A DNA stretch of 64,000 bases from Streptomyces mesophilus (lineage in GTDB: Bacteria; Actinomycetota; Actinomycetes; Streptomycetales; Streptomycetaceae). Each line of letters starts with the position of its first letter. Position 1 is the first letter of the stretch. The position numbers and the translations under genes were made by a program. Location of the stretch: positions 1 through 64,000 of the forward strand of contig NZ_JAAKZW010000003.1 in assembly GCF_011044995.1 (NCBI RefSeq), given 5' to 3'. Positions 42,238 through 50,241 of this stretch are shown piece after piece. The notes under the pieces are model-generated. The model saw nothing but the letters and a program-made list of their open reading frames with translations, was not told the DNA's origin and did not search any database.

Positions 42238-43464
42238 CTAGGGGGCGGTTCGGGTCCAGGTGACCGGCAGGGCATGGACGCCGTAGATGTTCATGTTGGT
42301 CCGCAGGGGCACATCGTCCGCGGGGACGGCGAGGCGCAGGTCGGGGAATCGGCGCAGCAGGCCGGCGAAACCGGCGCGCATCTCGATCCGGGCCAGTTGC
42401 TGACCGAGGCACTGGTGGACGCCGTGGCCGAAGGAGAGATGGCCGCGGGCTGTGCGCCGGATGTCCAGGGCGTCCGGGTTCTCGAACCGCTCGGGGTCGC
42501 GGTTGGCCGCCAGCAGGGAGACCACGACCGTGCAGCCTTCCGGGATGGTGGTGCCTTCGAGCTCGATGTCCTGCGTGGCGTAGCGGTAGAAGATGTCGGC
42601 GACGGAGCAGTAGCGCAGGAGCTCCTCGACCGCGTCGGGGGCCAGCTCCGGGTGCTCGCGCAACTTGGCCAGCTGCGCGGGGTGTTCGAGGAGAGCGAAG
42701 GTGCCGAGCCCCAGCATGTTGGTGGTGGTCTCGTAGCCCGCCAGCAGCAACAAGAAGGCGACGCCGGTCACTTCGTCGAGGCCGAGGTCGTCGCGGCCGG
42801 CCAGGTCGGACAGGAGGTCGTCGGCGGGTTCGGCACGCTTGCGTGCGACCAGTTCGCCCAGAAACGTTGTCAGGCTCACGTATGCGGCGATCTTCTCCTC
42901 GATCACCACGTCCTTCTCCATGAACTTGGTGGTGTCGGCCTGGAACTTGTCCCGGTGCTCGAAGGGGACCCCGAGCATTTCGCAGATCACGAGCACGGGC
43001 ACCGGCAGGGCGAACTCCTTGACCAGGTCCACCTCTCCCGTCATCTGTGCCATGTCCTCGAGGCGCCGCTCGACGATGTCGCCGATGTGCTCTTCGAGTT
43101 GCTTCATGCGCCGGGCGGTGAAAGCTCCCGTGAGCATCCGTCGCAGCCGGGTGTGGTCCGGCGGGTCCATGCTGATGAACAGGCCCGGCTCCTGCGGGGA
43201 GGGCTCGGTGACAGGCGGCATGCCCGGGATCTCGTACGGGATGTGGAGGGGGCCGAGGTCCTGGCGGGAGCTGAACCGGGTGTCGGCCAGGAGGGTGCGG
43301 GCCGCGCTGTATCCGGTGACCAGCCAGCCCTGGTGGCCGTCGGGGAAGGTCATCGGGCTGACGGGGCTGGTTCCGCGTAACCGTGTGATGGCTCGGGGCG
43401 GGTCGAAGGGTCCTGCGTCGCGGTCCATGGGCAGGCCGTGCGGGGGAGGGGGTGCCTGGTTCAT
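42238..43464 (-). CDS. cytochrome P450 (CYP105-like)
   Basis: A soluble bacterial P450, 408 aa. I-helix oxygen-activation motif LLLAGYETTTNM (about residue 235), K-helix ExxR in EELLRY, and heme ligand loop SFGHGVHQCLGQQLAR with the Cys (about residue 345). The N-terminus lacks a membrane anchor. It needs external ferredoxin and reductase; none is adjacent. Start ATG 43464 with AAGGAAG upstream. Divergent from an acyl carrier protein gene across a promoter with four TGGCGCC sites, so the two may be co-regulated and the P450 may oxidise an ACP-bound or released acyl chain. The substrate is unknown. Confidence 0.95.
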   Translation of the reverse strand: MNQAPPPPHGLPMDRDAGPFDPPRAITRLRGTSPVSPMTFPDGHQGWLVTGYSAARTLLADTRFSSRQDLGPLHIPYEIPGMPPVTEPSPQEPGLFISMDPPDHTRLRRMLTGAFTARRMKQLEEHIGDIVERRLEDMAQMTGEVDLVKEFALPVPVLVICEMLGVPFEHRDKFQADTTKFMEKDVVIEEKIAAYVSLTTFLGELVARKRAEPADDLLSDLAGRDDLGLDEVTGVAFLLLLAGYETTTNMLGLGTFALLEHPAQLAKLREHPELAPDAVEELLRYCSVADIFYRYATQDIELEGTTIPEGCTVVVSLLAANRDPERFENPDALDIRRTARGHLSFGHGVHQCLGQQLARIEMRAGFAGLLRRFPDLRLAVPADDVPLRTNMNIYGVHALPVTWTRTAP

Positions 43465-43485
43465 GGTTCTTCCTTTCCGTACGCG

Positions 43486-43645
43486 TGGCGCCACTATGGC
43501 GCCGTTCGGTGTCAGTGTGGCACATCTCTGCTTCCGGTGTTGAGGTCAGCTTTTGGCGAGCGTCTCGTGTGGTGCGGCTGCCTGGCCTGTCGAATGCATG
43601 GCGGCTGCCGTGGAAATGGCGCCACCTGACGACTGTGTGGCGCCA
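43486..43645. promoter_or_regulatory. four TGGCGCC(A/G) sites in P450/ACP divergent promoter
   Basis: Palindromic octamers at 43486-43493, 43497-43504 (last base G), 43617-43624 and 43638-43645. The first pair is 11 bp apart and the second pair 21 bp apart, i.e. one and two helical turns. Both pairs lie between the divergent P450 and ACP genes, one near each start. This is the pattern of a cooperatively binding regulator that may loop the DNA. Confidence 0.55.
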
Positions 43646-43767
43646 TGGCGGGGAGGGCTGCCCCCTGGCTGAACGGGAGGTGGAGTCCAACCAGCGTCGA
43701 CGGAGGCTCGAGCCGGGACGAGCAAGGTGGGCACGTCCGCCTTGTCTGTCGGAAGGGATGCGTACCC

Positions 43768-44088
43768 ATGGCTCAAGCCCCGTGGAACGTGCAGTTCGAG
43801 AAGATCCTGCGCCAGGTCCTGCCCGGCCTTGGTGGCGACGACCCGCTCGATGCGGCTGTCCCGATGCAGGCGTACGGGCTGGATTCCATGGCCCTCATCC
43901 AGATCGTCAGCGCCCTGGAGTCCGCCTGGGGGGTCAGCCTCGCCGGTCAGCTCGCCGTTCCCGTGCGCTCGCTGACCGCAGGACACTTGTGGGGGATCGT
44001 GGTCGCCGCGCAGCAGCCTGCGTGGGGATCGCAGCGACCGTCGACGGGTGGCGCCCCGCGGGTCCAGCCCCCGTGGATCATGGCCTGA
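43768..44088 (+). CDS. acyl carrier protein
   Basis: A 106-aa carrier protein. Helix I VQFEKILRQVLPGLGGDDP, then the phosphopantetheine site AYGLDSMALIQIV with the modified Ser in DSM, and helix III-type VPVRSLTAGHLWGIVV. Start ATG 43768 after GGAAGGG. It would be activated by a PPTase such as those at 57564 or 61011. It stands without a ketosynthase or adenylation gene beside it, so its acyl group is unknown; the P450 across the divergent promoter is a possible partner acting on the bound chain. Confidence 0.88.
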   Translation: MAQAPWNVQFEKILRQVLPGLGGDDPLDAAVPMQAYGLDSMALIQIVSALESAWGVSLAGQLAVPVRSLTAGHLWGIVVAAQQPAWGSQRPSTGGAPRVQPPWIMA

Positions 44089-44225
44089 CGGCGTCCTTGC
44101 CGGCGGACAGCGCGAAGCCGCCTCGGTTCGTCGTGCGCATCCATGCCCCATCGGGCGGCCGCGGCGTCCCGGGGCAGGCTCGACGGTGCGGCCGAGGGTT
44201 ACCCGACACAGAAGGAGCGCGCGCG

Positions 44226-44384
44226 GTGACACCAGAGAAGTCGAAGAGCGAGCAACGGTCCTCAACCGACCGGCGCCGGGGCCAGCTTGGGAGCCTTGAG
44301 GTGTGGGCGCGGTCCGCGCCGATCCGCCTCGCGGGATACGAGGACGACCTCGCGGAGCCGCACATTCTGCCGAGCGTCGACTGA
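44226..44384 (+). CDS. 52-aa peptide gene, possible precursor peptide
   Basis: GTG at 44226 is eight bases after a perfect AAGGAG, a better translation start than many larger genes here. The product is 52 aa: a charged N-terminal half (TPEKSKSEQRSSTDRRRG) and a less charged C-terminal half with EVWARSAPIRLAGYEDDLAE and a final HILPSVD. This leader/core-like split suits a RiPP precursor, but no known modifying enzyme is adjacent except the P450, and it has no Cys. It may equally be a small regulator. No family recognised. Confidence 0.5.
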   Translation: MTPEKSKSEQRSSTDRRRGQLGSLEVWARSAPIRLAGYEDDLAEPHILPSVD

Positions 44385-44752
44385 CGCCTCCCAACGGATC
44401 CGGAGACTCCAGCCACCGTTGACCGATGCCGGTCCCACTCATGTGGCCGGTGCATCCCTGGCGTCGAGGGAATCCGTACTGCTCGGCGGCACGCGCGAGC
44501 AAGGTCAGGTGGTGCGGACGCGCGGAGGCGGCCCGCCTGGAAGGGGGAGCCGGGCGGGCCGCACAAGGGGGCATCCGACCTGGTCGTGGAGCGGATGCTG
44601 CAGTGCCCAGCGTGACGGACGGCGCCCGAGCGACGCCACAGCCCGACTTGAGGAAAGCCGGGTCGACTTGTGCTCCAGCGCCGGTAGAGCCGCGCTTCCC
44701 ATGCTGACAGGACAGCGCGGGACGACAGCGAGCAGGGCGAAGGAGGCGCGGG

Positions 44753-45979
44753 ATGGCGCAGGGGGACAAGACACAGGCGGCTGCCGTACAGGAGGCGGTG
44801 CTCGCCGCGTGTGCTCCGGGTCGGTCCGTGGCCGTGCTGATCGAGGGAGCGCCGGGGCTCGGCAAGACCGCGTTGTTGGAGAAGGTCGCGCACCAGGCTG
44901 CCGTGACAGGCACCGTCTTGACCGCGGCCGCCGGCGAGCGGCAACGTCCCTTCGGCATGCTGGCCCGGCTCCTCGCCGGCAGCTCCGAGCCGGACTTGTC
45001 CGGTCTGCTGACCACCGACGACCGCTCCGCCACGGACATCGGCGCCGCCCTGTGCTCCCAGCTGCGCGACCTCGGCCGCCGAGGGAGCGTGACGGTGTGC
45101 GTGGACGATGTGCATCACTGCGATGTGCAGTCCCTGCAGGCCCTGCAGTATGTGCTGCGGACCGCGCAGCCGGCCCCGGTCACGGTGGTGGCAGCCACGG
45201 CAACCTTTGGCGACCGGTGGCGCGCCCTGCTTCCCGCGGACACCCTGCGCAGCCCGCAGGTGCACCGGATGCGACTCGCCCTGCTCGCCCCGGCGGAGAC
45301 CGAGCGATTCGTGACCGCGCACGCCACCGCGACCGGCCGTATCCCCCCGCGCGCGGCGGCACGGCTGCACCGGCTCAGCGGCGGCAATCCGCTGCTGCTG
45401 CAGGCCCTGTTGGCCGAAGACGCCCTCACCTGCCATCCCGTACCCGAAGGGCCGTTCGTACAGGGCGTCGCCCGCCTGCTGCGCCACAGCGGTCCCGCCG
45501 CCCGTGCGACCGCCCACACCCTCGCCGTCCTCGGCGGACACCCCCTCGACCCGCCCTTGTTGGCCGAACTGATCGACGGCGGCGCGCCCGTGGTCGTCGG
45601 CGCCCTGGACGCGCTGCGTTCCTGCGGACTCCTCGACGGACTCGGCCGCCGGGAGCCGGCGGTCCTGGCCGGGGTGCTTGCGGACTGTGAGGCACCGGAG
45701 CTGACCCGGCTGCGGCTGCGGGTGGCGCACGCTCTGCATACGGCCAAGGCCCCGGCCACCGCGGTGGCCGCTCCGTTGCTCGCACTGATCGCCGATGGTG
45801 CGCGACCGGCCGCGGACGCCGCGGATCAGGCGCTGCTCGTGCAGACGGCCCGCGACCTCGCCGCGGCCGCGGCCACCCTGCGCACGCAAGGCCGCACGGA
45901 CCAGGCCGACTCGCTGGAGCGGGCCGCACGCCAACTTCACGTGCAAGTAGATGACTTGGAGTCGAGCGAGGCCCTCTAG
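44753..45979 (+). CDS. LAL-type AAA ATPase lacking the LuxR HTH
   Basis: A 408-aa protein that corresponds to the N-terminal ATPase part of large LuxR (LAL) regulators: Walker A IEGAPGLGKTAL (30-40), a middle block GERQRPFGMLARLLAG, Walker B VTVCVDDVHHCD (113-124), and LHRLSGGNPLLLQALL. Typical LALs are 850-1000 aa and end in a LuxR HTH; here the protein ends after a helical stretch with no DNA-binding domain and the frame closes with an ordinary stop. It may be a truncated regulator or a sensor ATPase acting on another protein. ATG 44753 follows AAGGAGG. The peptide gene lies 370 bases upstream. Confidence 0.82.
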   Translation: MAQGDKTQAAAVQEAVLAACAPGRSVAVLIEGAPGLGKTALLEKVAHQAAVTGTVLTAAAGERQRPFGMLARLLAGSSEPDLSGLLTTDDRSATDIGAALCSQLRDLGRRGSVTVCVDDVHHCDVQSLQALQYVLRTAQPAPVTVVAATATFGDRWRALLPADTLRSPQVHRMRLALLAPAETERFVTAHATATGRIPPRAAARLHRLSGGNPLLLQALLAEDALTCHPVPEGPFVQGVARLLRHSGPAARATAHTLAVLGGHPLDPPLLAELIDGGAPVVVGALDALRSCGLLDGLGRREPAVLAGVLADCEAPELTRLRLRVAHALHTAKAPATAVAAPLLALIADGARPAADAADQALLVQTARDLAAAAATLRTQGRTDQADSLERAARQLHVQVDDLESSEAL

Positions 45980-46124
45980 GCCTCATCTCCACTGACTGGA
46001 CGCCCAGTCGGACCGCCGCCTCGCGAAGCGCACCAGACACGCTCAAGGAGCACTTGAGCCACGCTCGCGGCGCGGCAGACGGTGTGCGCGGCGGCGACCG
46101 ACGCGCAGCTACCTGGGGCGCGGC

Positions 46125-46475
46125 GGGTCGCTCCTCAGTAGCTCGACAAAGCACCAGGTCACAGACTTCACAGAGCCCGCTGAGCGACTGAAGCGACCCA
46201 CATCCCAGATATGTGCAGCCAATTCACTGGTGCGTAGCAGTTCCTGGCGTCACAGATGACAACGTTCAGTCGCTTCAGTCGCTGCTGCGCAGAAGTACCA
46301 CCTGTGAGCTGCGCTTTCCCTGTGAACAGACGGGCTGGCGACCGACGAGCCCGGGTCGCTGCCCCGGCGTCGCGGGTCGCTGCGCCCGGATTGCCGTCAC
46401 TCGAGGACTCGGGAAGGCTCTGGCACCACACCTCGTGCTCTGCGCTAGCTTCATCGCCGGGTCGCTTCGGTCGCT
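46125..46475. repeat. iteron-like GTCGCT repeats, possible replication origin
   Basis: GTCGCT (either strand) occurs at least nine times in 350 bases: GGGTCGCT at 46125, 46353, 46374 and 46459; GTCGCT at 46269, 46278 and 46470; AGCGAC at 46183 and 46192. Part forms a 15-bp inverted repeat, AGCGACTGAAGCGAC at 46183-46197 with its complement at 46269-46283. The cluster ends 15 bases before a primase-polymerase gene, as expected for an origin with iterons. Confidence 0.55.
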
Positions 46476-46489
46476 GATGGGGGGTACCA

Positions 46490-47590
46490 ATGGCCGCTGA
46501 GCTGCGTGACTTTGCCGGCTACTCCATACCCGGGGCAGCCAACCTGCCGTCGCTCGCCATCGCGCGGTGGTCTGCCGCGCAGGGCTGGCCGGTGCATCCG
46601 CTGGCCCCGGGACGCAAGACGCCGTCGGGCAACTGCGCGGCCTGCCGCCGACCCGGACACTCGCACCGGGGATGCGGCTGCGCATCGGCCGGACGGTGGT
46701 GTCACGGCTTCTACGCGGCCACGCTCGACTCGGCGAGGATCGACCGCTGGTGGGGGGAGTACCCGGACCTGGGCGTGGGGGTCGCCTGTGGCGCGGCAGG
46801 TCTGCTCGTTGTCGACGTCGACGCTCACGTACGCGAAATCCCCGCACGGGAGCGGCTGTTGCCCGGTATCGGCATTGCCGACAGCGTGGATCTCACCGGA
46901 CTGAGCAACGGATTCCACACCCTCGCGGTGCTGGCCGCGCTGCGCGGTGCGCCGAGTCCCGCCGAGGACACCACCACGTTGCGCGTACGCACCCCCTCCG
47001 GAGGCTTGCACGTCTGGTACCAAGTGCCTCGCGCCCGCCGCTGGCAATGCTCCACCGGCTCGGGTTCGGGGCGTTCACTGGCCTGGCAGGTCGACATCCG
47101 GGCCTGCGGGGGATACATCGTCGCCCCGGGAACTGTCACTCGCGCAGGCGCTTACGAGGTGGTCGGCCCCGGCACCCGGCCGGCGCCGCTGCCGGGCTGG
47201 CTGGCCCGGGAACTCGAGCGCACGGGGCATCTGCCGCAGGACACTCCCGCAGCGACCCGTCCGGTGCCACCGCGCGCCCGCGCCGCCGTGGCCGCGGCCG
47301 GCGGCGGCCACGCGGCGGCGCGGGCAGCTCTGGCCGCGGTACTGGCCGAGGTGGACGGCTGTGCCGCCGTACCCGAAGGTGCGAGCTTCTCCGAGAAACT
47401 CAACCGGGCCGCCTACACCGCAGGTGGTCTGGTGGCCGCGGGCCATCTGGACATGGGCGAGGTCCTGGACCTGCTCAACCAGGCTGCCGAGGCGGCTCGT
47501 CCCGGCCGGCTGCGACGCCACGCCGCGATCATCCGCGGCGGCCTGCAGGCCGGCACGCGCAGACCCTTAGTCCTTCGAGGCACCGGATGA
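46490..47590 (+). CDS. bifunctional primase/polymerase (prim-pol) protein
   Basis: A 366-aa replication protein of the archaeo-eukaryotic primase superfamily as found on plasmids, phages and AICEs (RepPP type). The active-site motifs are LLVVDVDAH (D109-D111), the S-G-G-x-H block RVRTPSGGLHVWYQVP and QVDIRACGGYIVAPGT. A Cys/His cluster, CAACRRPGHSHRGCGC (residues 49-64), near the N-terminus probably binds zinc. The C-terminal third is helical (PriCT-like). ATG 46490 follows GGGGGGT. The stop overlaps the helicase start by ATGA, and iteron-like repeats lie upstream, so this is the initiator end of a replication module. Confidence 0.92.
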   Translation: MAAELRDFAGYSIPGAANLPSLAIARWSAAQGWPVHPLAPGRKTPSGNCAACRRPGHSHRGCGCASAGRWCHGFYAATLDSARIDRWWGEYPDLGVGVACGAAGLLVVDVDAHVREIPARERLLPGIGIADSVDLTGLSNGFHTLAVLAALRGAPSPAEDTTTLRVRTPSGGLHVWYQVPRARRWQCSTGSGSGRSLAWQVDIRACGGYIVAPGTVTRAGAYEVVGPGTRPAPLPGWLARELERTGHLPQDTPAATRPVPPRARAAVAAAGGGHAAARAALAAVLAEVDGCAAVPEGASFSEKLNRAAYTAGGLVAAGHLDMGEVLDLLNQAAEAARPGRLRRHAAIIRGGLQAGTRRPLVLRGTG

Positions 47591-49110
47591 CGTCCGAGGA
47601 GAGCGCGCTCTTCGACTTCGACGCGGAGGCGGTCGCCGCCCAGATCCTTGCCCAGCGCGTACAAACCGCGCCGGTTCTCGGCCCGTTGGACGGTGGCAGT
47701 GCCGTGCCAGGCGGCGGGGCGGATACCACCGCCCGCGGACTGCTGCCCGACTCCCTGTCCGACCGCGGCAACGCCAAACTGTTCGTCAGCCTCTACGCCA
47801 GGGACTACCGGCACGTCCCCGGGCTCGGCTGGTGCCGTTGGGACGGCACGTGTTGGCAGATCGACGAGGACGACACCGTGCTGTGGGCCGCCGGTGACCT
47901 GGCCGAGGCCATTGCTCCGAGCGACCCGCGCGGAGTCCACAGCGCGTCCGCTCTGCAGCAGCACCGGCGCCGCGCCCTGAGCACCGCCGGGATCAACGCG
48001 ATGCTGGCCCAGGCAAGGACCGCCCCGGGCATGGTGCTCAACGCGGCGCTCCTGGACGCCGATCCGTACGCGCTGTGCACTCCCGGAGGCATCGTCGACC
48101 TCCACAGCGGACTGGTCCGCCCTCCGGACCCCGACCGGGACTTCCACTCCCGCCGCACCGCCGCGGCTCCCGAGGCGATCCCTGTGCCCCGCTGGGACCG
48201 GTTTCTCACCGACACGTTCGGCGACGGCCCCGCAGGAGTGGAGATGATCGGCTTCCTGCAGCTGCTGCTCGGGTACTCCATCACCGGCGACGTCGGCGCG
48301 CAGGTCCTGCCGTTCCTCTTCGGCTCCGGCAAGAACGGCAAGTCCGTGCTCCTGGACGTGGTGATGCGACTCGTGGGGGACTACGCGGACGCCGCGCCGC
48401 CGGGTTTCCTGATGGCCCGTTCCTACGAAGGGCACCCCACCGACCTCGCCGAACTGCACGGCCGCCGGCTCATCGTGTGCAGCGAGGTCAGGCCCGGGGA
48501 CCGTTTTGACGAGGCACGCATCAAGCATCTGACCGGTGGCGACCGCATCAAGGCACGTCGCATGCGGCAGGACTTCTTCAGCTTCCGGCCCACCCACAAG
48601 CTCTGGCTGCTCGGCAACCACCAGCCCGAAGTCGGGACCGGGGGCTTCGCGTTCTGGCGCCGGATGCGGCTCATCCCGTTCGAGCGCGTCGTCGCCGACC
48701 AGTACAAGGTCGACAATCTGGCGGACATTCTTGTCAGCGAGGAAGGACCCGGCATCCTCAACTGGTTGATCATGGGAGCACGCCGGTACCTGAGCGGTGA
48801 CAAGGACCTGCACGGTCCCGAGCGCGTGCGCATCGCCACCACCGCGTACGCCGAGACCGAGGACCACATAGGTCGCTTCTTCGCGGAGTCGTGCCGCCTG
48901 GACCACGGCCTGCGGGCCGAACAGGCAGGTCTCTACGCGGCCTACGGCTCTTGGTGCCACAAGGAAGGCGCTCCGGCCGTCTCATCCCGGTCCTTCGCCG
49001 CCCGGGTCCGCGAGACACTCGGTCTGGAGTCACCGAAACAGATGATCCTTTCCAACCAGCGAAAGTACTACCCGGGTATCGGGCTGACTGCCGACGAGGA
49101 GACCGGGTGA
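47587..49110 (+). CDS. D5/P4-type phage-plasmid primase-helicase
   Basis: A 507-aa protein with an N-terminal D5_N region (NAKLFVSLYARDYRHVPGLGWCRWDGTCW) and a superfamily-3 helicase core: Walker A FLFGSGKNGKSVLLD (about residue 244), Walker B-like RRLIVCSEV, motif C HKLWLLGNHQP, and the arginine-finger area FWRRMRLIPFE. The C-terminal winged-helix-like part AYGSWCHKEGAPAVSSRSFA is typical of P4 alpha family proteins. It unwinds DNA at the origin for the adjacent prim-pol, to which it is translationally coupled. Its presence marks an integrated plasmid, AICE or satellite phage; no integrase or relaxase is beside it. Confidence 0.93.
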   Translation: MTSEESALFDFDAEAVAAQILAQRVQTAPVLGPLDGGSAVPGGGADTTARGLLPDSLSDRGNAKLFVSLYARDYRHVPGLGWCRWDGTCWQIDEDDTVLWAAGDLAEAIAPSDPRGVHSASALQQHRRRALSTAGINAMLAQARTAPGMVLNAALLDADPYALCTPGGIVDLHSGLVRPPDPDRDFHSRRTAAAPEAIPVPRWDRFLTDTFGDGPAGVEMIGFLQLLLGYSITGDVGAQVLPFLFGSGKNGKSVLLDVVMRLVGDYADAAPPGFLMARSYEGHPTDLAELHGRRLIVCSEVRPGDRFDEARIKHLTGGDRIKARRMRQDFFSFRPTHKLWLLGNHQPEVGTGGFAFWRRMRLIPFERVVADQYKVDNLADILVSEEGPGILNWLIMGARRYLSGDKDLHGPERVRIATTAYAETEDHIGRFFAESCRLDHGLRAEQAGLYAAYGSWCHKEGAPAVSSRSFAARVRETLGLESPKQMILSNQRKYYPGIGLTADEETG

Positions 49111-49508
49111 GCGCCCTCATCGCGGACGACGAACTGGTGCACGAGGTCGAGCTGGTCTGGCTCGAGGACATCCATGGGCTCGATTACGTTCGCCAGAGCC
49201 TGGACCGGCTCCCGACACGCAAGGGCCGCCCCACCTACCATCGCGACGGCCGCATGGTCGGCTACGCGGTGCTCGGCACCGGAGCCAAGCCCTCACGGAC
49301 CTCGGGTACGTTCCGGCGCCGCGTGTTCTGGCTGCTGCCGCACGACCGTGACGCGGTGCCCGACGGCCTGTACACCACCGGGGCGCCTGCGGAAGCGGTC
49401 GACCCGGGCACGCTGTCGCCCGGCAGCAAGGGACGCAAGACCGCGCGGTCGGAAGGCGGAGCGCACGCCGCGCGCCGGCGGGAGGCCGCACCTTCTCCCG
49501 ATCTGTGA
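49107..49508 (+). CDS. small protein of the replication module
   Basis: A 133-aa protein, GTG coupled by GTGA to the helicase stop. Sequence: VWLEDIHGLDYVRQSLDRLPTRKGRPTYHRDGRMVGYAVLGTG with a basic C-terminus. No family recognised. Genes at this place in replication modules often encode excisionase-like or accessory DNA-binding proteins; nothing in the sequence proves it. Confidence 0.65.
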   Translation: MSALIADDELVHEVELVWLEDIHGLDYVRQSLDRLPTRKGRPTYHRDGRMVGYAVLGTGAKPSRTSGTFRRRVFWLLPHDRDAVPDGLYTTGAPAEAVDPGTLSPGSKGRKTARSEGGAHAARRREAAPSPDL

Positions 49509-49666
49509 CGTCCGCTGCCCCGGCCGGTCGCAGCCCGTTGCCGCACCAAGTACCCCAGGGCATATGCGCTTTGGGTATTCGACCCAAACTCCAGCGCCAG
49601 TCAAGGCCCGCGGGGGACCATGATGGCGCGGAGAGAAGCATCCGTGTCGCATGCCCGTGCGGTGTT

Positions 49667-49706
49667 GCTTTCCCTCTCACTCGTTGCAACGGGTGAGAGG
49701 GAAAGC
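49667..49706 (+). terminator. terminator after replication module
   Basis: GCTTTCCCTCTCAC and its exact complement, 14 bp, with a 12-base loop that itself contains CGTTGCAACG. It lies 160 bases after the last gene of the module. The rest of 49509-49902 shows no gene. Confidence 0.8.
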
Positions 49707-49902
49707 ACTGCGTTTGAATCCACTGATATCCCATTAAATCTCCCCAACTTCTTTGCGTATAGCGTTAGTTGAGGAGGAAAGTGTGGTTGTCAGTGGAGTG
49801 AATGCAACGTAGCGTTTTAGGGGCAGCAAATAGAGGGGTGCTGATCCTCTGACCCAGGTCACGGCAGCTCGACCCCGACCGTGTTCGAGCAGAGGGTTGG
49901 TC

Positions 49903-50241
49903 ATGGTGAACTTGACCGTAGAAACGCTGGAGAGCGTCCACGGCCGCGGCGCCGTCGGCCTGCACGCGAGACTTGAGGCGCTCGTCGACCAGGAATGGGT
50001 CGTGCTCGATGCGCGCAAGACGGACGAGAGCGGCCGGATCGACGACTGGGACGACCACGGCAAGAGCCAAGGGCTCTACCAGATCGTGTTCGACGTCGAC
50101 CGGTACTTCTCCGGGCTCGGCATGACACCCACCTGTCCCGAGGTCACCACCACGTTCCGCATCTCCGGCGAACCGGCGCGCTGCCGGGTGACTTTAAACT
50201 TCTCGCTCCACCATCACTTCGCCGCCTTCACCATCACCTGA
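49903..50241 (+). CDS. transthyretin/HIU-hydrolase-like protein without the catalytic residues
   Basis: A 112-aa protein with the transthyretin-like fold pattern of 5-hydroxyisourate hydrolase: strand NLTVETLESVHGRGAVGLHARLEAL, turn WVVLDARKTDESGRIDDW, then GLYQIVFDVDRYFSGLG and CPEVTTTFRI. The residues that make HIU hydrolase work are absent: the N-terminal T-H-V-L-D His is replaced and the C-terminal Y-R-G-S reads HHFAAFTIT. It probably has another role. AGAGGG precedes the ATG. Its 3' end overlaps the convergent large SARP gene by 48 bases. No other purine-catabolism gene is nearby, which supports recruitment to the adjacent cluster. Confidence 0.7.
   Translation: MVNLTVETLESVHGRGAVGLHARLEALVDQEWVVLDARKTDESGRIDDWDDHGKSQGLYQIVFDVDRYFSGLGMTPTCPEVTTTFRISGEPARCRVTLNFSLHHHFAAFTIT

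Noticed and set aside
46567-47586. Extension of the D5/P4 helicase frame back to 46567
   Set aside because: This part overlaps the prim-pol gene, whose motifs are clear; the ATGA overlap at 47587 gives the natural helicase start.
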